A stretch of 64,000 nucleotides of DNA from Salinisphaeraceae bacterium (GTDB lineage Bacteria > Pseudomonadota > Gammaproteobacteria > Nevskiales > Salinisphaeraceae): the NCBI GenBank assembly GCA_002683405.1, contig NYTH01000033.1, positions 1-64,000 on the forward strand, given 5' to 3'. Under the pieces are notes generated by a model, which saw only the letters and a program-made list of their open reading frames with translations, was not told where the DNA came from and did not search any database. Shown piece by piece: positions 18,900 through 28,651 of this stretch. Position numbers and translations under genes: made by a program. The stretch's first letter is position 1. Each line of letters starts with the position of its first letter.

Positions 18900-20189
18900 C
18901 TACAGGTCGTAGCCGCGTTCCTCGTGCTCGGAGATGTCCAGACCAATGGTCTCCTGCTCCTCGTCCACGCGCAGGCCGACCAGCAGGTCGATGATCTTCA
19001 GGATAATCCATGTGACCACGGCGGTGTAGACCAGCGTGGCCAGCACGCCCACGAGTTGAACCCAGAGCTGGCCGCCCATGGAGTCGATCCCGTCTGCAAA
19101 TCCCTGGCCCGAAAACAGGCCAAGCTGCGTGGACGCGAAGACGCCCACGAGCAGAGTGCCCAGAATGCCGCCGACGCCATGCACCGGGAAGACATCCAGC
19201 GAATCATCGATCTTGAGCACCCGCTCGAGGAAGTTCGTGGCCGTGAAACACACCACGCCGGCCGACAGGCCAATGATCACGGCGCCCGCCGGCCCCACGA
19301 AACCCGAAGCGGGCGTGATGGTCCCCAGGCCGGCGACCATGCCGGTCACGATGCCCAGCACGCTCGGCTTGCCGTACTTGAACCACTCCGCGAACATCCA
19401 CGCCAGCGACCCGGCCGCCGCGGACAGATGCGTCACCAGAATCGCCATGCCGGCATCGCCGTTGGCGGCCAGTGCGCTACCGCCGTTGAAACCGAACCAG
19501 CCGACCCACAGCATGCCGGCGCCCATGACCGTCATGGTCAGGTTGTGCGGCGGCATGGCGGTTTTTTGAAAGCCGCGACGGGGGCCCACCACGATCGCCG
19601 CCACCAGGGCGGCCACGCCCGCCGTGATGTGCACGACCGTGCCGCCGGCAAAATCAAGCAGGCCCATGCTGCCCAGCCAGCCGCCGCCCCAGACCCAGTG
19701 GGTCACGGGCGCGTAGACCACGGTCAGCCACAGCACGGTGAACAGCAGCAGGGCCGAAAAGCGGAAGCGTTCGGCAAAACCGCCCACGACCAGGGCCGGC
19801 GTGATGACGGCAAAGGTCATCTGGAACATGGCAAATACGCTTTCCGGGATGCTGCCGGACATTGTGTCCTCGCCGATACCGGCGAAGAACAGCCGATCCA
19901 GGCCGCCAATCCAGGCGTTACCCTCGGAAAACGCCAGGCTGTAGCCGTAGACGAACCAGATCAGCGATGCCAGACAGGCAATCGCAAAACACTGCATCAG
20001 GACCGACAGCACGTTGCGCACGCGCACCAGACCGCCGTAGAACAGCGACAGGCCCGGCAGCGTCATGAACAGCACCAGCGCGGTGCAGGTCATGATCCAG
20101 GCCGTATCCGCAGCGCTCAGGCCGTCCTGAGCCATAACAATGCCGGGAACCAGCGCCAGTCCCGCGCCAGCCAAGTATTTGATTCTCAT
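18900..20189 (-). CDS. amtB: Ammonium transporter Amt1
   Basis: A 429-residue ammonium channel with a cleavable signal peptide (MRIKYLAGAG, ending VMAQ) and eleven hydrophobic segments. The twin histidines appear in LDFAGGTVVHITAG and DVFPVHGVGGILG. The start at 20189 is supported by GGAGG just upstream. The cytoplasmic tail HEERGYDL is short. It conducts ammonium/ammonia across the inner membrane and is gated by GlnK. Transcribed with glnK1, so this set is amt-glnK. Confidence 0.96.
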   Translation of the reverse strand: MRIKYLAGAGLALVPGIVMAQDGLSAADTAWIMTCTALVLFMTLPGLSLFYGGLVRVRNVLSVLMQCFAIACLASLIWFVYGYSLAFSEGNAWIGGLDRLFFAGIGEDTMSGSIPESVFAMFQMTFAVITPALVVGGFAERFRFSALLLFTVLWLTVVYAPVTHWVWGGGWLGSMGLLDFAGGTVVHITAGVAALVAAIVVGPRRGFQKTAMPPHNLTMTVMGAGMLWVGWFGFNGGSALAANGDAGMAILVTHLSAAAGSLAWMFAEWFKYGKPSVLGIVTGMVAGLGTITPASGFVGPAGAVIIGLSAGVVCFTATNFLERVLKIDDSLDVFPVHGVGGILGTLLVGVFASTQLGLFSGQGFADGIDSMGGQLWVQLVGVLATLVYTAVVTWIILKIIDLLVGLRVDEEQETIGLDISEHEERGYDL

Positions 20190-20344
20190 GTTCTCCCTCC
20201 AGGATTGAAAGCCCGGTTTCGCAACTTGCAAACGCCAGACGCCTGCCCCACCAGCGCGAACCGCCAGCCGCGAATACTACCCGCAAACGATCCACCGCGC
20301 CCCGACTTGAGGCAGCCCGCGCCGAAACAGTGCGCAATAAGATG

Positions 20345-20925
20345 AACTTGAAGAGCCACAGAGGCGCAGAGCCACAGAGATCAAGGCAAAAAAAGGGCAA
20401 CCACAAAGAGCACAAAGCACACAAAGGAAAAGTAATCTGCCCTGCACCTTCGTGCCCTTCATGCCTTTGTGGTTCCAATCCGTCTTCACTCAGTGCCTCC
20501 GTGCCTCTGTGGTTTTTTTTATCCGACAGACCTGCCGATTGCTCTGAAAAGCCACAGAGATCAAGGCAAAAAAGCTCAACCACAAAGAGTACAAAGCACA
20601 CAAAGGCAGGGCCAATCCGCTCTTCACCTTCGTGCGCTTCGTGCCCTTCGTGCCTTTGTGGTTCCAATCCGTCTTCTTTCTCTGTGCCTCCGTGCCTCTG
20701 TGGTTTTTTCTTATCCGACTGTCTGCGATTGTTCTGAAAAGCCACAGAGGCACAGAGCCACAGAGATCAAGAAAAAACTCAAACGCAAAGGGCATAAAAC
20801 ACCCAAAGCCAATGCAATTCGATCTTAATCTTTGTGCCCTTCGTGCCTTTGTGGTTCAAACCGTCTTCTCTCTGCGTCTCCGCGCCTCTGCGGTTTTCTT
20901 AACCGCGCGTACTGCGGCTTTCTCA
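20345..20925. repeat. Three tandem palindromic repeats of about 190 bp
   Basis: Three related units begin with GCCACAGAG at 20355, 20551 and 20741. Each left half reads GCCACAGAGNCACAGAG then a CACAAAG-rich stretch. Each right half reads TTCGTGCCTTTGTGGTTC then GTGCCTCTGTGGTTTT, the reverse complement, so each unit can fold into a long double hairpin. The units vary in the centre. This fills the gap between the two ammonium sets; apart from the amt1 leader (20190-20344) and the amt2 terminator I see no gene in 20190-20985. Confidence 0.88.
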
Positions 20926-20930
20926 GACAC

Positions 20931-20965
20931 AAAAAAACCGCGGGCCCGAAGGCCCGCGGCTGTTT
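20931..20965 (-). terminator. Rho-independent terminator of amt2
   Basis: A 9-bp stem CCGCGGGCC/GGCCCGCGG with a CGAA loop, followed on the minus strand by seven U. It lies about 25 bases after the amt2 stop. Confidence 0.93.
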
Positions 20966-20985
20966 CGCGTTGAAGCGAAGGGCGG

Positions 20986-22269
20986 TTAGCCGCCGCGACG
21001 GCTGCCCGAAGCGGTGAACTCGGGATAGGCCTCCAGGCCGCACTCCGCGATGTCCACACCCTCGTACTCGTGCTCTTCGTCGACACGAATGCCCATGATC
21101 ATCTTGAGCACACCCCAGACCACGAGACTGGCCAGGAACACCCAGACGAAGATGGTGGCGGCACCGATCAGCTGACCCGAGAAGGTCGCGCCATCGTTGG
21201 TGAGCGGCACTACCAGCAGGCCCAGCAGGCCGCAGGTGCCGTGCACCGAGATCGCGCCGACAGGATCATCGATCTTGATCTTGTCGAGCAGCAGGATCGA
21301 AAAGACCACCAGCACACCGCCGGCCGCGCCGAACAGCGTGGCCACCAGGGCACTCGGTGTGGAGGGCTCGGCGGTAATCACCACCAGACCGGCCAGCGCG
21401 CCGTTGAGCGCCATGGTCAGATCGGCCTTGCCAAACAGGGCCCGGGCGACCAGCAGGGCTGCGACCAGACCACCAGCTGCCGCCGCGTTGGTGTTCAGGA
21501 ACACCATGGCGACCGAGTTCGCGTTGGCGATATCCCCCAGCTTGAGCACGGAACCGCCGTTGAAGCCGAACCAGCCCATCCAGAGGATGAATGTGCCCAG
21601 CGTAGCCAGCGGCAGGTTGGCACCCGGTATGGCGGCGATGCTGCCGTCGGCGCGGTACTTGCCCTTGCGAGCGCCCAGCAGGAGCACGCCCGCCAGCGCC
21701 GCGGCCGCACCGGCCATGTGCACGATGCCGGAACCGGCAAAGTCGGAGAAGCCGAGATCGCCTAGGTTGTACAGGCCGAACACGGCGTTACCGCCCCAGG
21801 TCCAGGAACCTTCCAGCGGGTAGATCACGCCGGTGAGCACTACGGCGAAGAGCAGGAACGCCCACAGCTTCATGCGCTCGGCGACGGCACCGGAGACAAT
21901 CGACATGGCGGTCGCCACGAAGACGACCTGGAAGAAGAAGTCCGAGGCGCCCGAGTAGATCGAGCCGCCGCGGAAGCCGTCTTCACGGGCCGCGAAATCG
22001 CCCAGCACGGCGTCCGGGTCCACGGTCTGGATACCGGCGAGGAAGAAATCACCGCCGTACATGATCGCGTAGCCGCAGACCATGTACATGATGCAGGAGA
22101 TCGAATACAACGCCACGTTCTTGGTGAGAATTTCCGTGGTGTTCTTGGCACGCACCAGACCCGATTCCAGCATCGTGAAGCCCGCGGCCATCCACATGAC
22201 CAGCGCGCCACAGATCAGGAAATAGAACGTGTCTATTGCGTACTGTAGTTCAAATACTGAGTTTTCCAT
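20986..22269 (-). CDS. amt: Ammonium transporter Amt2
   Basis: A 427-residue ammonium channel of a different subtype from Amt1. It lacks a signal peptide and begins MENSVFELQYAIDTFYFL; its pore region has GSWTWGGNAVF. The twin histidines are kept in DFAGSGIVHMAGA and GAISVHGTCGLLG. It follows glnK2 by 27 bases and is certainly co-transcribed with it. Having two diverged Amt proteins side by side suggests different affinities or different GlnK partners. Confidence 0.96.
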   Translation of the reverse strand: MENSVFELQYAIDTFYFLICGALVMWMAAGFTMLESGLVRAKNTTEILTKNVALYSISCIMYMVCGYAIMYGGDFFLAGIQTVDPDAVLGDFAAREDGFRGGSIYSGASDFFFQVVFVATAMSIVSGAVAERMKLWAFLLFAVVLTGVIYPLEGSWTWGGNAVFGLYNLGDLGFSDFAGSGIVHMAGAAAALAGVLLLGARKGKYRADGSIAAIPGANLPLATLGTFILWMGWFGFNGGSVLKLGDIANANSVAMVFLNTNAAAAGGLVAALLVARALFGKADLTMALNGALAGLVVITAEPSTPSALVATLFGAAGGVLVVFSILLLDKIKIDDPVGAISVHGTCGLLGLLVVPLTNDGATFSGQLIGAATIFVWVFLASLVVWGVLKMIMGIRVDEEHEYEGVDIAECGLEAYPEFTASGSRRGG

Positions 22270-22296
22270 GATGTTTCCCTGATTTCAGCAGTCCGC

Positions 22297-22794
<498 letters not shown>

Positions 22795-22898
22795 TCACCC
22801 CTCGCTTCATGCACCAATTGGGTGCGGCTTCACCGCTTTCCAGGCAGCCCGGAGTGAGGCAAGCTGGACGCCTGATCCACCCCGGTAACTGCAACGTG

Positions 22899-23144
22899 AT
22901 GACGAGCGAGCAACTCGAGGACCTGGCGCGGCGCCTGGCGGCCGTGATGCCGCCCGCACTGGGGCCGATTCGCCGCGAAATCGAGGACAACCTGCGCAGC
23001 GTGCTCAGTAGCCAGCTTCCCCGGTTCGATCTGGTCAGTCGCGACGAATTCGAGGCCACCCGGGCGGTGCTGCAGCGCACCCGTGAACGGCTGGACGCGC
23101 TGGAAGCAGAACTGCATGAACTGGAACGTGAACCGGTGAAATAG
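22899..23144 (+). CDS. ubiK: Ubiquinone biosynthesis accessory factor UbiK (YqiC/BMFP family)
   Basis: An 81-residue small helical protein. It starts MTSEQLEDLARRLAAVMPP and contains LVSRDEFEATRAVLQRTRERLDALEAEL, the amphipathic helix plus coiled-coil layout of YqiC-type proteins. In enterobacteria UbiK helps the aerobic Ubi complex work on lipid-embedded intermediates. The start at 22899 matches family N-termini. It is followed by comM, as in many gammaproteobacteria. Confidence 0.87.
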   Translation: MTSEQLEDLARRLAAVMPPALGPIRREIEDNLRSVLSSQLPRFDLVSRDEFEATRAVLQRTRERLDALEAELHELEREPVK

Positions 23145-23262
23145 ATGAACCGACTCTCCGCGGGAGCGGCGCGCAGGCGGTTGGCACAACCGCACCGCTT
23201 CCCACGCACCACCGCTGCGCCAGCCGGCACGCATCGCCGCGCTGACGGGTTGACGCTCTAGA

Positions 23263-24771
23263 ATGCCGCTGGCTCGACTGGCCAGCCGCGCGCTGACCGG
23301 CGTGCAGGCGCCGCCGGTGCAGGTGGAAGTTGACCTGGCCAACGGTCTGCCCGCCTTCACCATCGTCGGCCTGCCCGAAACCGAAGTGAAGGAAAGCAAG
23401 GACCGTGTGCGGGCCGCCATCCGCAACAGCGGCTACGACTTTCCCGCCCGGCGCATCACCGTCAACCTCGCGCCGGCCGACCTGCCCAAGGAGGGCGGGC
23501 GCTTCGACCTGGCCATCGCCCTCGGCATTCTGGCCGCCTCAAAGCAGATCGCCACCGAGCATCTGGAGCGCTACGAGTGGCTGGGGGAGCTGTCGCTGTC
23601 GGGCGAATTGAAGCCGGTACGCGGCTGCCTGCCGGCCGTGCTTGCCTGCAGCGAAGCGGGCCGCACGCTGATCGTCCCAACCGAGAACGGGCCGGAAGCG
23701 GCTCTGGCGCGCCATTCGAAGATTCTGGTGGCCCGCGATCTGACCGGTATCGGCGCGCATCTGAGCCAGACGCAAAGCCTGGCCACGCCCGCGGCGCCGT
23801 CGACCCGCCCTGCCGGGCGCGGACCCGACATTGCCGATGTCCGGGGCCACGCCCAGGCCAAGCGAGCGCTGGAGATTGCCGCTGCCGGGGGCCATTCACT
23901 GCTCATGGTCGGGCCACCCGGCAGCGGCAAGACCATGCTCGCCGCTCGCCTGCCCGGCCTGCTGCCCCCGCTGACGGATACCGAATCGCTGGAAATCGCG
24001 GCCGTGAACTCGGTATGTCGCAACGGCGCGGACACCGCCGAGCACTGGGGCAGAAGGCCATTTCGCAGCCCCCATCACACGGCTTCGGCGGTGGCGCTGG
24101 TCGGCGGCGGCTCTGTGCCGCGGCCCGGCGAGATCACGCTGGCCCACCACGGCGTGCTGTTTCTGGACGAACTGCCCGAGTTCCAGCGGGCGGTGCTGGA
24201 AGTGCTGCGCGAACCGCTGGAAGCCGGACACATCACCATCTCGCGCGCCGCCCGGCAGGCCAAATTCCCGGCCCGCTTCCAGCTGGTCGCCGCCATGAAT
24301 CCCTGCCCCTGCGGCTATCTGGGCGACCGCAGCGGCCGCTGCCACTGCAGCGCCGAGAAAGTCGACCGCTACCGGGGCCGCATTTCAGGCCCTCTGCTTG
24401 ACCGCATCGACATGCATCTCTTCGTGGGCCGGGTGCCGCAGGCCGACCTGGCGGTGGGCGAACAGGACGGCCCCACCAGCGCCACGCTGCGCGAGCGCGT
24501 GGTGGCGGCCCGATCGCATGCGCGTGACCGGGGCGCAGTCTGTAACGCACAACTCGACGCGGCCGGCATCAATCGCTACTGCCAGCCCGATGATGTGGCA
24601 AAAGCCATGCTGAATCAGGCGGTTGAACGCCTGGGCCTGTCGGCGCGTGGCTACCATCGCTGCCTGCGGCTGGCGCGCACCATCGCCGATCTGGCGGGTG
24701 CCGAGCAGATCGGCCGGACGCACGTGGCGGAGGCGGTCAGTTTGCGGGGAATGGATCGGGGCTCGGGTTAG
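23263..24771 (+). CDS. comM: YifB/ComM-family Mg-chelatase-like AAA ATPase
   Basis: A 502-residue protein. An N-terminal LonC-like fold (PVQVEVDLANGLPAFTIVGL) is followed by a Mg-chelatase-type AAA domain with Walker A GPPGSGKTM, Walker B LFLDELPEF and a cysteine cluster in NPCPCGYLGD with CHC nearby. The C-terminal Mg-chelatase subunit segment ends with QIGRTHVAEAVSLR. ComM is a hexameric branch-migration helicase that helps integrate incoming DNA in natural transformation. Confidence 0.95.
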   Translation: MPLARLASRALTGVQAPPVQVEVDLANGLPAFTIVGLPETEVKESKDRVRAAIRNSGYDFPARRITVNLAPADLPKEGGRFDLAIALGILAASKQIATEHLERYEWLGELSLSGELKPVRGCLPAVLACSEAGRTLIVPTENGPEAALARHSKILVARDLTGIGAHLSQTQSLATPAAPSTRPAGRGPDIADVRGHAQAKRALEIAAAGGHSLLMVGPPGSGKTMLAARLPGLLPPLTDTESLEIAAVNSVCRNGADTAEHWGRRPFRSPHHTASAVALVGGGSVPRPGEITLAHHGVLFLDELPEFQRAVLEVLREPLEAGHITISRAARQAKFPARFQLVAAMNPCPCGYLGDRSGRCHCSAEKVDRYRGRISGPLLDRIDMHLFVGRVPQADLAVGEQDGPTSATLRERVVAARSHARDRGAVCNAQLDAAGINRYCQPDDVAKAMLNQAVERLGLSARGYHRCLRLARTIADLAGAEQIGRTHVAEAVSLRGMDRGSG

Positions 24772-24799
24772 AAGCTGGTTTTGTTGCAGTTTGAATGGG

Positions 24800-24868
24800 C
24801 CGCAGAGGCGCAGAGGGCACAGAGAAGAAGAGCTTTTAACCACAACGGGCACGAAGGGCACAAAGGTG
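24800..24868. repeat. Half copy of the CACAGAG/CACAAAG palindromic repeat
   Basis: GCCGCAGAGGCGCAGAGGGC followed by AACCACAACGGGCACGAAGG and CACAAAGG matches the left half of the repeats at 20355-20925. The right half is missing. It lies just after the comM stop. Confidence 0.7.
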
Positions 24869-24935
24869 GTTTGGGATGGCGGCGTTGCGGAACTCATCAT
24901 GCGCCGCTGACGTCTTGATCTTTCTTTCGGGCACT

Positions 24936-24963
24936 AAAAAGCCCGGCGTTGCCGCCGGGCTTT
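24936..24963 (-). terminator. Rho-independent terminator of the TorF-like porin gene
   Basis: A stem AAAGCCCGGC/GCCGGGCTTT with a short loop, ending in a run of five U on the minus strand, 23 bases beyond the porin stop. Confidence 0.88.
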
Positions 24964-24986
24964 GACAAGTCGCTTGTCAGGTTCGC

Positions 24987-25820
24987 TTATTCGGCGACCG
25001 TGAAGGACTTGGAGAGGGTGACCACGAACTTGGGCTCGTCGTCATTTGGACCAAAGTTGGAATCATCATCCAGTGTGGTATCGATAATCGCCATGCTGGT
25101 GGCCCAGTCATTGCCGAGATCGACATCGAGGCTAATCGCATAGTCCACATACTCACCGTCGTCATACTTGCCATTGAAGCCAGCTATGCCCGGCGCAGCG
25201 GGATCGTCCAAACCTGAAGCCATATTCACTTCATCGAGGCCATAGAAGGCGTCAGCGCCGTCACCGACCTGCGTACCCACATGAAAATTCAGTGTGGCCA
25301 CGCTGTTCAGAGGGATCCCGTAATCAGCTGAGAGATAAACACTCTCGCCGTCCGACGCTTGGAAAGCGTCGTTGTCTTCAACATTAAAAAAGTTGCTGGC
25401 GTAGTAGGCGTAGAGGCTGAAGTTCTGGATGTTGATACCAGCGTAGAGCTCCAGATAGTCGAGGTCAGCGTCCACGTCGTCGGCGACTTGTTCTTCATCC
25501 TCCGAAAAAATGAAGTATATGGCGCCAACGTCAAGATTTACCGAATCGCTCAGATCACCGCTCCATCCAGCAATGAGGTCTAACTCATTGCCGCCCGCCA
25601 CGTTAGCATTCGAGCCCCATATGCCCGCGTAGATGCCCGACTCGTGCGACCAGTCCAGGTTGCCCTGCACAGCCGCGCCTTGTTCCGAAACGATACCGCG
25701 GAACATGTATTCGCTGGTCACGGCGACACCGCCGGTCACGGAGGCCATGGCGGCCGGTGCGGCGACGGCGGAGAGTCCCCCAACAACGCCAGCGGCTACT
25801 GCATGCTTAAAAGTCTTCAT
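24987..25820 (-). CDS. TorF-family putative outer-membrane porin
   Basis: A 277-residue protein with a signal peptide ending AAMAS and a beta-strand pattern throughout, including SEYMFRGIVSEQGAAVQG near the N-terminus, typical of TIGR02001/TorF proteins. It is acidic, with an Asp/Glu-rich loop around residues 105-118, and ends in an aromatic-containing strand (KFVVTLSKSFTVAE). It lacks detectable enzymatic motifs. Such genes are often found near glnK-amt operons; here the ammonium genes lie 2.4 kb away. The GC content is lower than that of the neighbours. Confidence 0.82.
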   Translation of the reverse strand: MKTFKHAVAAGVVGGLSAVAAPAAMASVTGGVAVTSEYMFRGIVSEQGAAVQGNLDWSHESGIYAGIWGSNANVAGGNELDLIAGWSGDLSDSVNLDVGAIYFIFSEDEEQVADDVDADLDYLELYAGINIQNFSLYAYYASNFFNVEDNDAFQASDGESVYLSADYGIPLNSVATLNFHVGTQVGDGADAFYGLDEVNMASGLDDPAAPGIAGFNGKYDDGEYVDYAISLDVDLGNDWATSMAIIDTTLDDDSNFGPNDDEPKFVVTLSKSFTVAE

Positions 25821-26136
25821 TTGCTAATGCTCCCATTAGTTACTTCGTTACTAAGCCTGATAAGCCCAAACGCCTCTCAGGCAATCCACGAACGCCCCCC
25901 GCGGGAACCGCTCGCCAAATGGACCTCCGGCATCGCTGCCGAAAGTTTTGCCGGACGACTTGCGGCAAGGCCGCGTGACGCCAGGCTGTCGCCGATGTGT
26001 TTCGCAGTTGATTGACCCATCAATTCACGACTAATAGGCCGTAAAGCAATTCGTGTGCCAACGACTCGCAGACGCGTTTCGTATGGGTTAGTCTTCAGAT
26101 CGATTCACACCGGCTCCCCCATCGAGTGAAGATGTT
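25821..26136. other. Intergenic region between divergent porin and small secreted protein genes
   Basis: A 316-base gap with a lower GC content than the surroundings. Near the porin start it holds a GGGAGC ribosome site (25828-25833) and an inverted repeat TTAGT/ACTAA at 25836-25854, possibly a leader hairpin or operator. Promoters for both genes must lie here, but I cannot assign -35/-10 boxes with confidence. Confidence 0.4.
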
Positions 26137-26493
26137 ATGCATAAATTCTTAAGAAACGCCAGCTTATTGCTCATAGTTCAAGCAACAGCTTATGCTGAAG
26201 TCGACTGCAGCGCCCTGCTTTCAGGCGTGGAAGGCACCGCCCGCAGCGCGCAGAACAGCCTGCTGGTGGCGCAGGCTCGCCAGGAGCCCGCCGACCTGAA
26301 CGCGGCCATTGCGCGGCTTCAAACGCAGGTGAATGTACTCTCCGAGCGTTGCGGTTCCGTGAAAGCGGAAGATAACGCCGCATCGTCAACCGACGGTTCC
26401 GAAAGGAGTTTCTCCGACTTCCTGCCTGATTTTGGTGCGCCGAGTAACTCAAATGCACCAAAGCGGCCCAACGCGGCGCAGCGCTCGCACTGA
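26137..26493 (+). CDS. Small secreted hypothetical protein
   Basis: A 118-residue protein with an N-terminal signal sequence (LLLIVQATAYA), two cysteines (VDCSALL and SERCGS) that could form a disulfide, a helical middle rich in Gln and Ala, and a polar Ser/Asn/Pro-rich tail. I recognise no domain. It is transcribed divergently from the porin and precedes rep by 56 bases. Confidence 0.55.
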   Translation: MHKFLRNASLLLIVQATAYAEVDCSALLSGVEGTARSAQNSLLVAQARQEPADLNAAIARLQTQVNVLSERCGSVKAEDNAASSTDGSERSFSDFLPDFGAPSNSNAPKRPNAAQRSH

Positions 26494-26549
26494 TTTAATC
26501 GCCGCCGTGACCAACCCGGCCGCGGAGGCCTGTTAGACTCCGCGGCCCC

Positions 26550-28562
26550 ATGGCCGCAGCCCCCGATCTCAATCCGCAACAGCAGGCCGCCGTCGATCAC
26601 GTCGGCGGCCCGCTGCTCGTGCTCGCCGGGGCCGGCAGCGGCAAGACCGGCGTCATTACGCGCAAGATTGCGCAGCTGATCCGGGGCGGTCATCCGGCCG
26701 AGCGCATTGCAGCGGTCACCTTTACCAACAAGGCCGCGCACGAAATGCGCAGCCGTGTGACGAGCCTGCTGGACAAGCAGGCCACCCGCGGCCTGCTGAT
26801 CTCCACTTTCCACAGCCTGGGCCTGCGCCTGCTGCACAGCGAGCATGCGGCCGCCGGGCTCAAGCCCCGCTTTTCCATATTCGACGCCGAGGATTGCGAC
26901 AAGCTGTTGGGCGATCTGCTGGGTAACGATCAGGCGCTGCGCAACACGGCGCGCTGGACCATCAGCCGCTGGAAAACGGCCGGGGTGACGCCGGACGAGG
27001 CGGTCCGCACGGCCGAGTCGGACGGCGAAACGCGAATGGCGCGCGCCTACAGCGAATACGACCGCCATCTTCGCGCCTACAACGCCGTGGATTTCGACGA
27101 TCTGCTCGCCCTGCCCGTACGCCTGCTCGAGGCCGATCCGGCGCTGCGCGATCGGTGGCAGAACCGCTTCTCCTATCTGCTGGTGGACGAATATCAGGAC
27201 ACCAACGACGCCCAGTACCGGCTGCTCAAGCTGCTTGCCGGCCCGCGGGGCGCGTTCACCGTGGTGGGCGATGATGATCAGTCCATCTACGCCTGGCGCG
27301 GCGCTTCGCCCGAGAACATTGCGTCGCTATCGCAGGATTATCCGCAGCTCGAAATCATCAAGCTGGAACAGAACTACCGCTCCTGCGGGCACATCCTGGA
27401 GGCGGCCAATCGGCTGATCGAGGGCAACGAACGTCTTTACGCCAAGAATCTCTGGAGCGCGCTGGGGCCTGGCGAGCGTCTACGAGTGCTGCCCTGCGAC
27501 GACGACCCGGCCGAAGCCGATCGAGTGGTCAGCGAAATCATCAGCCACCGGCTGCGTGGGGGTGGGCGCTACGGCGACTACGCCATCCTGTATCGGGGCA
27601 ATTTTCAGGCCCGGCCGTTCGAACGCATGCTCAGGGAGCGCGGCATTGCCTATCGCGTCTCGGGCGGCCAGTCGTTCTTCGACCGCCGTGAGGTGAAGGA
27701 CCTGGTGGCCTATCTGCGCATTCTGGTGAACCCCGAGGACGACGCGGCCTTTCTGCGCATCGTCAACCTACCCCGGCGGGAAATCGGTCCCTCCACGCTC
27801 GAACAGCTGGCCCGCTATGCCGGGGAACGTGGCCTGGGGCTCTACGCCGCTGCCCGGGGCGCGGCGCTCAGCGGCGCCGTGGGCAGCCGCGGGGGTCGCC
27901 GTCTGGAGCAGTTTGCCAACTGGCTTCAGCAGATGGCGCAGCTGGGCCAGAGCGAGCCGCCGGACGGCCTGCTCCGGCAAATCATCCAGGATGTGGACTA
28001 CCGCAACTGGCTACGCGAATCGGCCACCAACCCGCGCCAGGCCGAAAAGCGCATGGAAAACGTCGAGGATTTCCTGCAGTGGGTCAGCCGCATTGCGGAC
28101 AGCGAGGCCGACAAGGGCAAGACAGCCGACCTGGGCACGGTGGTCACGCGGCTGGGCATCATGGACCTGCTGGAGCAGCGTGACGACGGCCGCGAAGCGG
28201 ATCAGGTCCACCTGCTAACGCTTCACGCGGCCAAGGGGCTGGAATTCAACCACGTTTTCCTGGCGGGTGTGGAAGAAGGCCTGATCCCGCATCAGACCAG
28301 TCTGGACGAGGGCAATCTGGAGGAAGAGCGGCGGCTGATGTATGTGGGCATCACCCGCGCGCGGCGCTCGCTGACGATGACCTATTGCCGTCAGCGCAAG
28401 CGCGCCCGGCAGATGCTGGACTGCGAGCCCAGCCGCTTTCTCGCCGAACTGCCGGACCATCTGGTGGAGTGGGAAGGCCGCGCCCGGACCGCCCACTCGC
28501 CCCCGCCGCGCAGCACGCAGGAGCGTTTGGCCGACCTGAAGGCGCTATTGCCGGACGAATAG
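26550..28562 (+). CDS. rep: ATP-dependent DNA helicase Rep
   Basis: A 670-residue superfamily 1A helicase of Rep length. Motif I is LAGAGSGKT, Ia VTFTNKAAHEM, II LVDEYQDTN, III GDDDQSIYAWRGA, IV QNYRS, V HAAKGLEFNHVF and VI VGITRARRSL. It is a 3'-5' helicase that clears proteins ahead of the replication fork and helps restart. UvrD is the alternative family member, but the length and the absence of a UvrD-type C-terminal extension favour Rep. Confidence 0.94.
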   Translation: MAAAPDLNPQQQAAVDHVGGPLLVLAGAGSGKTGVITRKIAQLIRGGHPAERIAAVTFTNKAAHEMRSRVTSLLDKQATRGLLISTFHSLGLRLLHSEHAAAGLKPRFSIFDAEDCDKLLGDLLGNDQALRNTARWTISRWKTAGVTPDEAVRTAESDGETRMARAYSEYDRHLRAYNAVDFDDLLALPVRLLEADPALRDRWQNRFSYLLVDEYQDTNDAQYRLLKLLAGPRGAFTVVGDDDQSIYAWRGASPENIASLSQDYPQLEIIKLEQNYRSCGHILEAANRLIEGNERLYAKNLWSALGPGERLRVLPCDDDPAEADRVVSEIISHRLRGGGRYGDYAILYRGNFQARPFERMLRERGIAYRVSGGQSFFDRREVKDLVAYLRILVNPEDDAAFLRIVNLPRREIGPSTLEQLARYAGERGLGLYAAARGAALSGAVGSRGGRRLEQFANWLQQMAQLGQSEPPDGLLRQIIQDVDYRNWLRESATNPRQAEKRMENVEDFLQWVSRIADSEADKGKTADLGTVVTRLGIMDLLEQRDDGREADQVHLLTLHAAKGLEFNHVFLAGVEEGLIPHQTSLDEGNLEEERRLMYVGITRARRSLTMTYCRQRKRARQMLDCEPSRFLAELPDHLVEWEGRARTAHSPPPRSTQERLADLKALLPDE

Positions 28563-28598
28563 GCGCGCAACACTGTTCAAACCTGCACGCCAGGCATG

Positions 28599-28625
28599 AA
28601 AAAAGCCGGCTACGGCCGGCTTTTC
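28599..28625. terminator. Bidirectional terminator between rep and cytochrome c5 gene
   Basis: AAAAGCCGGC/GCCGGCTTTT with a TACG loop. A-rich and T-rich flanks on both sides allow it to end both converging transcripts. Confidence 0.9.
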
Positions 28626-28651
28626 GGATTAATCAGTGTGTCGCAGCGGTA

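Noticed and set aside
18849-20345. A 498-codon plus-strand frame opposite amt1
   Set aside because: High-GC antisense shadow of the ammonium transporter, with Gln/His-rich composition and no family motif.
20325-20745. Open frames within the CACAGAG/CACAAAG repeats
   Set aside because: Their translations are repetitive (HKEHKAHKG, LCGSNPSS) by-products of the palindromes.
20355-20925. CRISPR-like array
   Set aside because: The repeated units are long palindromes of about 190 bases with related internal sequence, not short direct repeats with unique spacers, and no cas genes are present.
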